Shown: piece by piece, positions 50,340 to 58,192 of the stretch
Numbering within the stretch: position 1 is the stretch's first letter
How the letters are laid out: the number at the start of each line of letters is the position of its first letter
Origin: Streptosporangium sandarakinum
Lineage (GTDB): Bacteria > Actinomycetota > Actinomycetes > Streptosporangiales > Streptosporangiaceae
Assembly: GCF_013409935.1 (NCBI RefSeq)
Contig: NZ_JACCCO010000002.1
Location: forward strand, 1,426,001 to 1,490,000
Direction of reading: 5' to 3'
DNA length: 64,000 nt
Notes under the pieces: generated by a model
The model's database searches: none
Told to the model about the DNA's origin: nothing
The model's input: the letters and a program-made list of their open reading frames with translations, nothing else
Position numbers and translations under genes: made by a program

Positions 50340-53138
50340 GTGGTGACGAGAGTGGAGATTTCGCCTCGGGAAGCCGAGGTACTGGAGCTGGTCGGGGCCC
50401 ATCTCAGCAATGCCGAGATCGCGGCACGGCTGTGCATCTCGGTGCGTACCGTGGAGAGCCATGTTTCCTCGCTGCTGCGCAAGCTGGAGGTGCCGAATCG
50501 GCGGGCGCTCGCCCAGCGTGCGCCCACGCCGGCCGATGTCGGCCCGGCACCGGTTCTGCCGACCCCGCTGACCTCGTTCATCGGCCGGGTGAGCGAGCGG
50601 GCCCAGCTGACCGGGATGACCAAGACGCACCGGCAGGTGACCGCGGTCGGTCCCGGCGGAGTGGGCAAGACCCGGTTGGCATTGGCGGTGGCCGCGGAGG
50701 TGAGCGGCGAGTACGCCGACGGAGTGTGGTTCGTCGACCTGGTCCCGGTCACCGATCCGGGCCTGATCGCGACCGCGGTCGCGGGAGCGCTCGGCCTCGG
50801 TGAGCAGCCCGGCCGCGACATGACCGAGTCCGTGTTCGCCGCGCTGGCCGACCGTCATGCGCTGCTGGTGCTGGACAACTGTGAGCACGTGGCGGACGGG
50901 GTGGCGCTGTTTCTCGAGCGGCTGTTGGCGACGTGCCCGCGGGTGACGGTGCTGGCGACCAGCCGGGCCCGGCTGATGGTGCCGTTCGAACGGGTATATC
51001 CGGTCCCGCCGCTGTCGCTGGCCGTCGACGGTGAGTCGGACGCGGTCGCGTTGTTCATGGAACGGGCGGCGGCGGTCGGCTGGCCGCTGGATCCGCCGTT
51101 GCGCGACCAGGTGGCCGCGATCTGTGAGCGGCTGGACGGAATGGCGCTGGCGATCGAGCTGGCCGCCGCCCGCTATCCCATGCTCGGGGTCGATGGCATC
51201 ACCGCCGCCCTGTCCCACCCTCTGCGGATGCTCACCGGCGGCTCCCGTGCCGATGACCGGCACCGCTCGGTGCGGGCGGCGCTGGACTGGAGCCACGCCC
51301 TGTTGGAACCGGCCGACCGGGCGCTGCTGCGCCGGGTGTCAGTGTTCGTGGCGCCATTCACCGCCGCGGCGGCGGCGCAGGTGACCGGGGATGAAGACGA
51401 GGAAGGCCTGGTCGCCGACGGCCTGGCCCGGCTCGCCGAACAGAGTCTGCTGACGGTGACGGCATCCCTGGGCAGGACTGAGTACCGGGCGCTGGAGACC
51501 ATCCGCCAGTACGGAATGGAGCGGCTGTCCGAGGCCGGTGAGCTGATCAACACTCGATCCCGGCACCTTCGCTGGTGCCTGGCGCAGGCGGCCGACTTGG
51601 CAGTGGTACGCCAAGATTGGCGGGCCCGGTTCGATCTGGTGGCCGACGACCTCCGTGCCGCCCTGGCGTGGGCGGCCAACCGTCCGGAGCAGCGCGTCGA
51701 CGCGTTCGAGCTCGCCCGGTGCCTGGCGGAGCTGACCTTCACCCGTCACCTGACCGGCGAGTCCCAGCGGCGCTATGAGCAGGCCGCCGCACTCGCGACC
51801 GACCCGGCCGCCTCCGCGTCGATGCTCCGGCAGGCCGCGGCCGTAGCCGGGTGCCGGACAGCCGGCGATGACATGTACCGCCTGCGCCGCGCGGCCGCGG
51901 ACGCCGCCCGCACGTCCGGCGCCGCCGCCGCTGCCGCCGCCGACCTGGCGACCGCCGCCACCATCGCGTTCCGGTTCTCGACCACATTCGTGCGGCACCC
52001 GTCTCAGGAGGAGGCGCTCCAGCTGATCACCGAGGCGCGGGAGCAGGCCGGCGACGATCCGGCCGCGCAGGCGGCGGTGGCACTGGCCGAGGCCGCGGTG
52101 CTCACCGACGCGTTCGGCGCCGTCCAGGGCCCGCCCGGCAACGCCGTACCGGAGACGCGTGAGCGCGCCGAGCACGCCGTCGAACTCGCCCGCCGGACCG
52201 GCGACCCGCTCGCCGAGTCGGCCGCACTCGACGCGCTCACCGGCGCTCAAAGCTGGGTCGGCGACACGTTCGCCGCCGCGGTCACGGCCCGGCGCCGGAT
52301 CATGCTCCTGTCGTCCCTGCCGATCTCGCCGGCCGGCACCCATGAGCTGATCGACGCGCTCGGTATCGTCGCCGAGGCCAGCCTCGGGGCGGGAGACGTG
52401 CAGGGCGCCCGCCGATGGGCACGGCAGCTGGCCGACCATCCATCGCTGGCGGAGGTAGGTCATCGCGCTACGTGTCGGCTGCTGATGGTCGCCGCGCTGG
52501 CGGGCGACGTCGACGAGGTGCTCACCGGCAGCGTCCGGTTCCTCGATGCGTGGCGGCGGGCAGGCAGCCCCGCCCGGTCCATCCTCGCCCCGGCGGCGGC
52601 CGGTGTGGCGATGATCCACGGCCTGCGCGACGACCATGACGCCAGGCGCACATGGCAGGAGATCCTGGGCCGGCTCGGCAGCTCACCGGAGCATACCTAC
52701 GGCGGCTACGGGGCGGTCTTCGACGCGATGCTCCTGCTGCACAACGGGCAGGCGCCGGAGGCGCTGGAGCGGATGGCCCCTGAGCCCCGGCAGATGTGGA
52801 AGTGGATCACCTGGATCTGGCACCACTGGTATGTCGCGCTGCGCAGCGAGACCGCCGTGCTCGCCGAAAGCCGCAACGCCCGCGACATCGTGGCCGAGGC
52901 CCGCACCGTCGTGGCCGGCAACCCGGTCGCCGCTGCCATCGTGGAACGGGCTGGAGCCCTGCTCGACGGCGACCGGGAGGCGCTGCTCGCCACGACGGAC
53001 GCGTTCGGCACCGCCGGCTGCCGCTACCAGTTCGCGCGGACCCTTGTGCTCGCCGGCGGCGACCACGCCGAGCGCGGCGCCGCCGCCCTCGCCGCCCTTG
53101 GTTTCGCCCCGATGAGACCAACCGGCCGAAGATGGTGA
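50340..53138 (+). CDS. Large ATP-dependent regulator: N-terminal LuxR HTH, NB-ARC-type ATPase, helical repeats
   Basis: 932 residues. The first 60 residues are a LuxR-type helix-turn-helix (ISPREAEVLELVGAHLSNAE, IAARLCISVRTVESHVSSLL). An AAA/STAND ATPase follows: Walker A VGPGGVGKTRLALAVA (about 105), Walker B ALLVLDNCEHVADG (about 180), RLMVPFERVYPVPPLSL, then MALAIELAAARYP. The last 450 residues are Ala-rich helical repeats of the TPR type. In most relatives the LuxR domain is C-terminal, or the output domain is SARP or absent; an N-terminal order is known but less common. It is divergent from a VOC gene. GTG 50340; a second GTG follows directly. Confidence 0.87.
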   Translation: MVTRVEISPREAEVLELVGAHLSNAEIAARLCISVRTVESHVSSLLRKLEVPNRRALAQRAPTPADVGPAPVLPTPLTSFIGRVSERAQLTGMTKTHRQVTAVGPGGVGKTRLALAVAAEVSGEYADGVWFVDLVPVTDPGLIATAVAGALGLGEQPGRDMTESVFAALADRHALLVLDNCEHVADGVALFLERLLATCPRVTVLATSRARLMVPFERVYPVPPLSLAVDGESDAVALFMERAAAVGWPLDPPLRDQVAAICERLDGMALAIELAAARYPMLGVDGITAALSHPLRMLTGGSRADDRHRSVRAALDWSHALLEPADRALLRRVSVFVAPFTAAAAAQVTGDEDEEGLVADGLARLAEQSLLTVTASLGRTEYRALETIRQYGMERLSEAGELINTRSRHLRWCLAQAADLAVVRQDWRARFDLVADDLRAALAWAANRPEQRVDAFELARCLAELTFTRHLTGESQRRYEQAAALATDPAASASMLRQAAAVAGCRTAGDDMYRLRRAAADAARTSGAAAAAAADLATAATIAFRFSTTFVRHPSQEEALQLITEAREQAGDDPAAQAAVALAEAAVLTDAFGAVQGPPGNAVPETRERAEHAVELARRTGDPLAESAALDALTGAQSWVGDTFAAAVTARRRIMLLSSLPISPAGTHELIDALGIVAEASLGAGDVQGARRWARQLADHPSLAEVGHRATCRLLMVAALAGDVDEVLTGSVRFLDAWRRAGSPARSILAPAAAGVAMIHGLRDDHDARRTWQEILGRLGSSPEHTYGGYGAVFDAMLLLHNGQAPEALERMAPEPRQMWKWITWIWHHWYVALRSETAVLAESRNARDIVAEARTVVAGNPVAAAIVERAGALLDGDREALLATTDAFGTAGCRYQFARTLVLAGGDHAERGAAALAALGFAPMRPTGRRW

Positions 53139-53336
53139 CCTCGTTACGCACCGGGCCGGATCGCCCCGTATGTGTCGAACCGTCGAAGACCTGGCGTGGG
53201 CTGTGTGGAGATTCGTTGTGCCCGTAAGAGATCCCTGACCGCCGCCACCGGCGTGAACTCCGAGAGATCGTTGACGAGCGGTGGGCAGGAGGCTCGCTGC
53301 GCCGAGATCGAGATCACCATCCGTGATGATCAGCGC

Positions 53337-54127
53337 ATGAAGCGCATGAGCGTCGCGCTGGTGGCCGGTCTGCTGAGTGTCGCGATTCCCGGCGGCGCCG
53401 TGCACGCGGCTCCCGCATCGAAGTCTCTCGACTCCGTCATCAAAGCGACCAAGAAGCGGTCCGCGCAGAAAAGCAGCATGCGCTTCCCCATCAAACGACG
53501 AGGCGGACCCCCAGCCACCTGGGATATGAAGGCGTCCGGCGCGTACCGCTTCAGGGCTTCGGGCGTGTACGCCGCCGACACCACGGAGATCACCCAGGAG
53601 TCAGAAGGAACAGGCCGGTCCCGGGGGATCAGCATCGGCCGGGAGTCCTACTCACAGGCTACGTGCGATCCAAGGACGGCGCCTACGTCTGGAAGTCGCC
53701 GTCGGCAGTGGGGAAGTGGTTCTACGGGCGGAACTTCGCCGGGGTCATCCGGGGAGAGGACCTGATCAACCCCGGCTTCCTCAAGCTGGGCGCCTCTCAC
53801 GGTGCGACCAGCGCCAATGGCGGAACGTTCGAGGGAGTGAAGACGACCCTCCACAGCGGCACGGTGACGGTTCCCGAGCTGGGCGAGAGGCAGGCCGGGA
53901 TGACCTTCCGGACCGAGGACGAGGACGGCTCGTGGAGCGGGCCGATCATCTGGAAACTCCGGGTGGGCCCGGACAACCTGCCGAGACGATTCCACGCCAT
54001 CATGAGGTTCACCCCGAAGTACGGCGGCGGTGAGATCGAGACCATGACGATGAACATCGTCTATCGAGGATGGGGGCCCGTCAGGATCACGGCCCTGCCC
54101 GAGCGCCTCATCACCGACGATTGGTGA
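53337..54127 (+). pseudogene. Frameshifted copy of the secreted protein at 47369
   Basis: The first 110 codons (MSVALVAGLLSVAIPGGAVH, then RFRASGVYAADTTEITQESE) and, in another frame from about 53663, SKDGAYVWKSPSAVGKWFYG through ALPERLITDDW align with the intact copy. One C is missing in CAGGCTACGTG (about 53657-53667; intact CAGGCCTACGTG), shifting the frame. The 57 bases upstream, including CCATCCGTGATGATC, are also shared. Single-base loss with otherwise high identity suggests recent inactivation. Confidence 0.85.
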
Positions 54128-54249
54128 TCGACGACCCCTCGGAAGAGAACCTCGCCCTTACGTGTCTGCCGCGAGCAATCTCGGGGTCAGTCAGCGCGGC
54201 GTAGGGCATCGGCGAAGCTCATCAGGCCGACCGGTTCGAGGTCCAGGAC

Positions 54250-54497
54250 GGGATGATCAGACGGGATCTCGCCCCTGAGCAGCAGAAAAGGCCCGGCTCC
54301 ATGATCTGGAACCGGGCCTTTCGTCTTGTGGAGATGAGGGGATTCGAACCCCTGACCCCTTCGATGCGAACACCGGTGGGGCGTACCGGGCCGACTCGTC
54401 GGGTGCCATCCTGTGCCGTCAGGTGCCTCGCCAGTGCCGTCTGATGATCCCTGCCGCGTCCTCGTGCCAGCGGGTTCGCTGACTTCTCACTGACTCC
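54250..54497 (-). repeat. Family A repeat, copy 3
   Basis: After a half hairpin GATGATCAGACGGGATCTCG (shared with 60859-60875) comes the hairpin AAGGCCCGGCTCC...GGAACCGGGCCTT, then on the minus strand the tRNA-3'-like arm TCAGGGGTTCGAATCCCCT and CATCTCC (54330-54336). GTGCC follows at 54403, 54413, 54423 and 54434: four boxes at 10-11 bp. The unit closes with GCGGGTTCGCTGACTTCTCAC. Confidence 0.75.
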
Positions 54498-54540
54498 GGC
54501 CGACCTTCGCTGATCATGTGTCTGTCCTGGTCCCGACCAT

Positions 54541-54972
54541 TCAGCCGAAGCTCGTGATCCCTTCCGGCAGGAGGGTGAACGCATCGACATGGCGGGGTCT
54601 CACCGCGTGGAAGTGCCGATGATCGACCGTGGCGATCGTCGACAGCCCCAAGCGTTCGGCCACCGCGATGACCGATGCGTCGACGATTCCCAGAGGGAAG
54701 CCGATGTACTGCTGCGCCAACTCCGCCATGCGAACGAGGTCTCTCTCCTCAAGTTCGGCCAGCCGGAAGCCGTTGCCGCCGAAGGACCTCAGAAAGTTCA
54801 GCTCCGCCTCGGGACCGACCCGGGCCGTCAGGTAATACCCCACCTCACCAAGCACCGGCGACGGCACAAGGATCGGTCCTTTGGTACGGCGCAGCAGATC
54901 GAGGCACGCGTGATGGTGCCTGTCCTTCTTGCTCCCGACCGCGATGAGCACGCCCGAGTCGCACAGGAGCAC
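54541..54972 (-). CDS. PIN-domain ribonuclease toxin, VapC-like
   Basis: 143 residues from GTG 54972. PIN-fold acidic residues: Asp in VLLCDSGVLIAVGS, Glu in LVPSPVLGEVGYYL, Asp in PLGIVDASVIAVAERLGL and Asp in STIATVDHRHFHAVRPRH. These would hold the metal for RNA cleavage. The start is one base after the antitoxin stop. As a VapBC-type pair it would be neutralised by the upstream protein. RNA target unknown. Confidence 0.87.
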   Translation of the reverse strand: MLLCDSGVLIAVGSKKDRHHHACLDLLRRTKGPILVPSPVLGEVGYYLTARVGPEAELNFLRSFGGNGFRLAELEERDLVRMAELAQQYIGFPLGIVDASVIAVAERLGLSTIATVDHRHFHAVRPRHVDAFTLLPEGITSFG

Positions 54973-54973
54973 G

Positions 54974-55180
54974 TCAGAAGCCCGACCTGGAACGCAGGAT
55001 CTCTCGGTACTTCTCGGACGCGTCCGGCTCGTCCTCAAACGAGGCGAAGAACGGCAGATCCCGCTCGCTCTCCTCCTCATGCTCCTCCAGGAAGCCCCGG
55101 ATCAACTCCAAGGCCGGCCGGAGCTCTGCCTCCGGCACCTGATCCACCAGGTGGTGAAGCTCCTCACGCATGGCACCCAT
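54974..55180 (-). CDS. Antitoxin partner of the PIN toxin
   Basis: 68 residues from ATG 55180: MREELHHLVDQVPEAELRPA then LELIRGFLEEHEEESERDLP and FFASFEDEPDASEKYREILR. The helical, acidic first part resembles small DUF2281-type antitoxins, and the C-terminal tail would occupy the toxin. No ribbon-helix-helix or AbrB domain is obvious, so DNA binding is unclear. It directly precedes the toxin. A decayed copy occurs at 40130-40375. Confidence 0.78.
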   Translation of the reverse strand: MGAMREELHHLVDQVPEAELRPALELIRGFLEEHEEESERDLPFFASFEDEPDASEKYREILRSRSGF

Positions 55181-55243
55181 GTCTTCGAGTGTAGGCGGAC
55201 AGCCCTCAGCACGCCCTGCCCTCGGAAGGATCTCAGCACGTCG

Positions 55244-55366
55244 AAGGCCCGAGTTCATGACCTGGAGCCGGGCCTTTCGTCTGGTGGGGTGTTCACGAGT
55301 ACGGCTGACCTGCAGCGCGAGAGCTACTTCGAAGATCGCCTCCCTATTCAGGAATGATCGTTTCCC
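55244..55366. repeat. Family B intergenic repeat, copy 3
   Basis: Hairpin AAGGCCCGAGTTC...GGAGCCGGGCCTT (55244-55276), GGTGTTCACGA (55288-55298), GATCGCCTCCC (55334-55344) and GATCGTTTCCC (55356-55366). It overlaps the last codons of the HIT-like gene. Confidence 0.8.
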
Positions 55367-55833
55367 GAGAGTAGATGCAGTTCACGCTTGATCGCCTCAC
55401 GCATCGCATTGTGCTGTGGCCCCAGAGCGAATTGCTGATCGCTCCAGTGTTCGTGCGGGTACAGCCACACCGGGCGGCCGACCAGATGGGCGGGCTCCCA
55501 TTCGTAGCGCGGCCACACATGCGCATGAAGGAAGGCATCGGTGTTGCCGAGGATCTCCAGGTTCACTCGCCGAAACGCTGGGTCTAGGTCGCGGCAGGCC
55601 CGCTCAACCGCCTCGCCGAGCCGATCCATGTCGGAGAGGAACGCCAGTCGCTTGGCGCGGGGTAGGTCCGATAGCCGCTGAGCGTCAGGCTCGTCTGCCA
55701 GCAGGACCGAGTAGCCCGGCAGGAATTGGGTATCGCCGATCACCGCGAAGCCGGCTTCGAGCCGTCGCAGCACGGTGGGATTGCCGCCCTCCAGGGCACT
55801 TCCGATCCGGTCCGCTCGCCAGTTGTTGATCAT
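55348..55833 (-). CDS. HIT-superfamily (diadenosine tetraphosphate hydrolase-like) protein
   Basis: 161 residues from ATG 55833. NWRADRIGSALEGGNPTVLR, FAVIGDTQFLPGYSVLLAD and the catalytic NTDAFLHAHVWPRYEWEPAH, a HIT-type HxHxxP site embedded in a Trp-rich frame common to actinobacterial single-gene HIT-like proteins. It would hydrolyse a nucleoside phosphoanhydride; substrate unknown. The 3' end overlaps a family B repeat. Confidence 0.84.
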   Translation of the reverse strand: MINNWRADRIGSALEGGNPTVLRRLEAGFAVIGDTQFLPGYSVLLADEPDAQRLSDLPRAKRLAFLSDMDRLGEAVERACRDLDPAFRRVNLEILGNTDAFLHAHVWPRYEWEPAHLVGRPVWLYPHEHWSDQQFALGPQHNAMREAIKRELHLLSGNDHS

Positions 55834-55989
55834 GGTCGTTGACCCTATTGCCTCCAGGATTGCCCTTTGGCAACCCCCTACGAACCGTAGAGACTTCCGA
55901 TGTGGTGATCTTGCACTTTTAGGATCTTGCCAGTGCGCCGCGCGCCTTCGCCGGGGCAGGCCCCGGCCTGCCCCCAACCCCTGAGCACA

Positions 55990-56395
55990 AGACCAGCGAA
56001 CTGCCGAAGATCTGCCACCAGCACACCATCACCCTGCGTTCCGGCGACCTCGACCACCTCGACAAGCTCCGCCAGGACCTGCCCTACCTCAGCCCCTCGT
56101 GGCGGGGGACATACTCCGTGCCAGGGCGATGACGGAGGGGCTGAACGGCCGTCTCAAGGGCTATGACCTCGACCTTGGTGATCCGAAGAACCGGCTCGCC
56201 CATGGCCGCGCCGCCCAGACCATTCTGGTCGCGTTGCTCATCGCTGTTGCCAACGACCACTTCCTCGACCAGTGGCGCCACATCCACCAGCCCCCCAGCG
56301 GGCCCGACACACCCGCCGACACCTTCAAGATCCCAGCAGAGCACCTCGACCGCTCGCCGCTCACAGGCAGAAGCCGACCACCACCGGCCCGATAA
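55990..56395 (+). pseudogene. Transposase-like remnant, longer copy
   Basis: Frame 1 gives ELPKICHQHTITLRSGDLDH and QDLPYLSPSWRGTYS; after a frameshift near 56120 the second frame reads ARAMTEGLNGRLKGYDLDLG, DPKNRLAHGRAAQTILVALL and NDHFLDQWRHIH. This looks like the C-terminal part of an actinobacterial transposase-like or plasmid protein. A shorter copy with an internal deletion is at 60465-60680. No start, no intact N-terminus; 55834-55989 has nothing recognisable. Confidence 0.6.
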
Positions 56396-56481
56396 CCCGC
56401 ACTTCAGATCACTTCGCTGACTCCCTCCGGCCTCTATCGACTAGAGATGATCTGGTCGGGGGACCACCGCGCTAAGCATCA

Positions 56482-57453
56482 TCAGATCAGCAGGAGAGTC
56501 TTGCCCAGGGCACTTCGCGACTCGATCGCGGCATGCGCGTCCGCAGCACGCTCCAGAGGGAAAGTCTGCCCGATGATCGGCCGGATCCGACCCGCCGCCG
56601 CCTCCGACAGCACCCGCTCGGCCCAGCCCCGCATCTTCGGCCCGAAACCGAAGAGCTGCTCGATCCCGATCACCTCGACTCCGCGCCGTTGCGCCTGGGC
56701 AGGATCGATCTCCGTGACTTGACCGCTGGAAGCACCGTGGATGGAGAAGCGACCGCCGGCCGCCGTCACCTCGAACGCGGCCCGGCCGATCGCTCCGCCG
56801 ACCCCGTCGAACACCACATCGGGCCCCGCGCCACCGGTCGCCTCGCGTACTTGCTTCGCCCAGTCCGGGTCCGAGTAGTCGACCGCGACATCCGCGCCCA
56901 GACCACGGATCATGTCCAGTTTCCGTGCACCGCGTGCGGCTCCCACGACTCTGGCGCCTGCCGCCCGAGCCAACTGCACCAACAGAGTGCCGACACCGCC
57001 ACCTGCCGCCTCGACCAGCACCCATTCCCCGGGAAGGATCCGAGCTCCCTCGACCAGCCCCAGCGCGGTGCTGCCGTCGGTATGAAGAGCGGTGGCCTCG
57101 GGCAACCCCAGCCCGTCCGGCACCGGGATCAGATCCTCCACTACGGCCACCGCGCGCTCGGCGAAGCCGCCGGTCTCCCCCACATCGGCGATGACACGCC
57201 GTCCGGACCAGCTCGGATCCACGCCCTCCCCGACCGAACCCACCTGACCGGCCACCGTACCGCCCGGCACGTACGGCAGTGCAGGCCTGGTGTGCCATTT
57301 GTCGACACCCCGCCGGATCTGAGTCTCGACGAACGTGATGCCGGCGACGGATACGTCGACCACCGCCTGTCCCGGTCCGGCGACCGGGTCCGGCACCTCG
57401 CCCGGAACCAAAACCTCGGGACCTCCGAAACGCGTCACCTGCACCACTCGCAC
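56482..57453 (-). CDS. Zinc-binding-dehydrogenase-type NADPH:quinone oxidoreductase
   Basis: 323 residues from GTG 57453. MDR superfamily: VTRFGGPEVLVPGEVPDPVA, PGGTVAGQVGSVGEGVD, the NADPH-binding AAGGGVGTLLVQLARAAGA and FDGVGGAIGRAAFE. No catalytic zinc cysteines are visible, as in quinone oxidoreductases and QOR-2 types. It would reduce quinones or enones with NADPH; natural substrate unknown. A single gene in an accessory zone. Confidence 0.88.
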   Translation of the reverse strand: MRVVQVTRFGGPEVLVPGEVPDPVAGPGQAVVDVSVAGITFVETQIRRGVDKWHTRPALPYVPGGTVAGQVGSVGEGVDPSWSGRRVIADVGETGGFAERAVAVVEDLIPVPDGLGLPEATALHTDGSTALGLVEGARILPGEWVLVEAAGGGVGTLLVQLARAAGARVVGAARGARKLDMIRGLGADVAVDYSDPDWAKQVREATGGAGPDVVFDGVGGAIGRAAFEVTAAGGRFSIHGASSGQVTEIDPAQAQRRGVEVIGIEQLFGFGPKMRGWAERVLSEAAAGRIRPIIGQTFPLERAADAHAAIESRSALGKTLLLI

Positions 57454-57660
57454 GTCAGCCGCTCTCCTGTACTCAGCTTGCCCGACACCGGTACAGAGGA
57501 GTCTTCAACCCCAACTGAGGTTGAGGTCAAATGATCACGAGGCGGCATCCGTCCGCAGGCGAGCCAGACCCACCCTGCGTCCGACGAGTATCTAAATCGC
57601 CCCGGCGAAGCGACAGCAGGTTCTCTCGCCCTGCGGGTCGTTGCTGGATGACCCCCGCGG

Positions 57661-57926
57661 CGAGGAGGGCTGCTCCTGCTGCGCGGCCGTGAAGCGCTCG
57701 ACGAACGAGGAAGTCTGCTGGTGGGCGGAGCGAGGCTGGAAGTAGCCGTGCTCTATCGCCCAGTCGTAGAGACATCCGCGTCGAGGGGGTACTCCGTGAG
57801 CATCCCCGTCAACTCGCCGACCTTGATCCAGGACTCGGCGCGTTCTCGTGTCTGGAACACACCGGACGGCCACCGCGCACCGTCGCCCAGGAAGACCCAC
57901 ACGGTCACGGGACTGGAATCGCTCAC
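57661..57926 (-). pseudogene. Frameshifted DUF7710-like copy
   Basis: From GTG 57926 the frame reads SDSSPVTVWVFLGDGARWPS to LTGMLTEYPLDADV, then two extra bases (57766-57782, against the intact gene's 46628-46643) break it; the other frame continues VYDWAIEHGYFQPRSAHQQT and FVERFTAAQQEQ before losing similarity. The leader and hairpin beyond (57927-58050) also match 46787-46914, so about 390 bases were duplicated and the copy decayed. Confidence 0.82.
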
Positions 57927-57992
57927 CGCTGAGATACCTCGCCGCTGAACTCTGCGCAACCCGGAGGGGCACGGCCCTGATGGATGGACCAT

Positions 57993-58133
57993 AGTCACTC
58001 AGCAACGCAGAAGGCCGCTCCCAATCTTTCGGAAGCGGCCTCTGACCTGGGTGGGCTGTTCACGAATAGGTCTGGCCTGGGATGGAGCAGAGGCAAGGAA
58101 GATCGCTTCCCAGGATCGACGTGATCGTTTCCC
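57993..58133. repeat. Family B intergenic repeat, copy 4
   Basis: Hairpin AAGGCCGCTCCC...GGAAGCGGCCT (58011-58042), GCTGTTCACGA (58055-58065), GATCGCTTCCC (58101-58111) and GATCGTTTCCC (58123-58133). Hairpin of the family A type joined to a family B body, showing the two families exchange parts. Confidence 0.8.
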
Positions 58134-58192
58134 AGATGTGGCTTCCACCCTGTCCTCATCCGCACCCCCACGCAACGGCATCATCATTCAGC

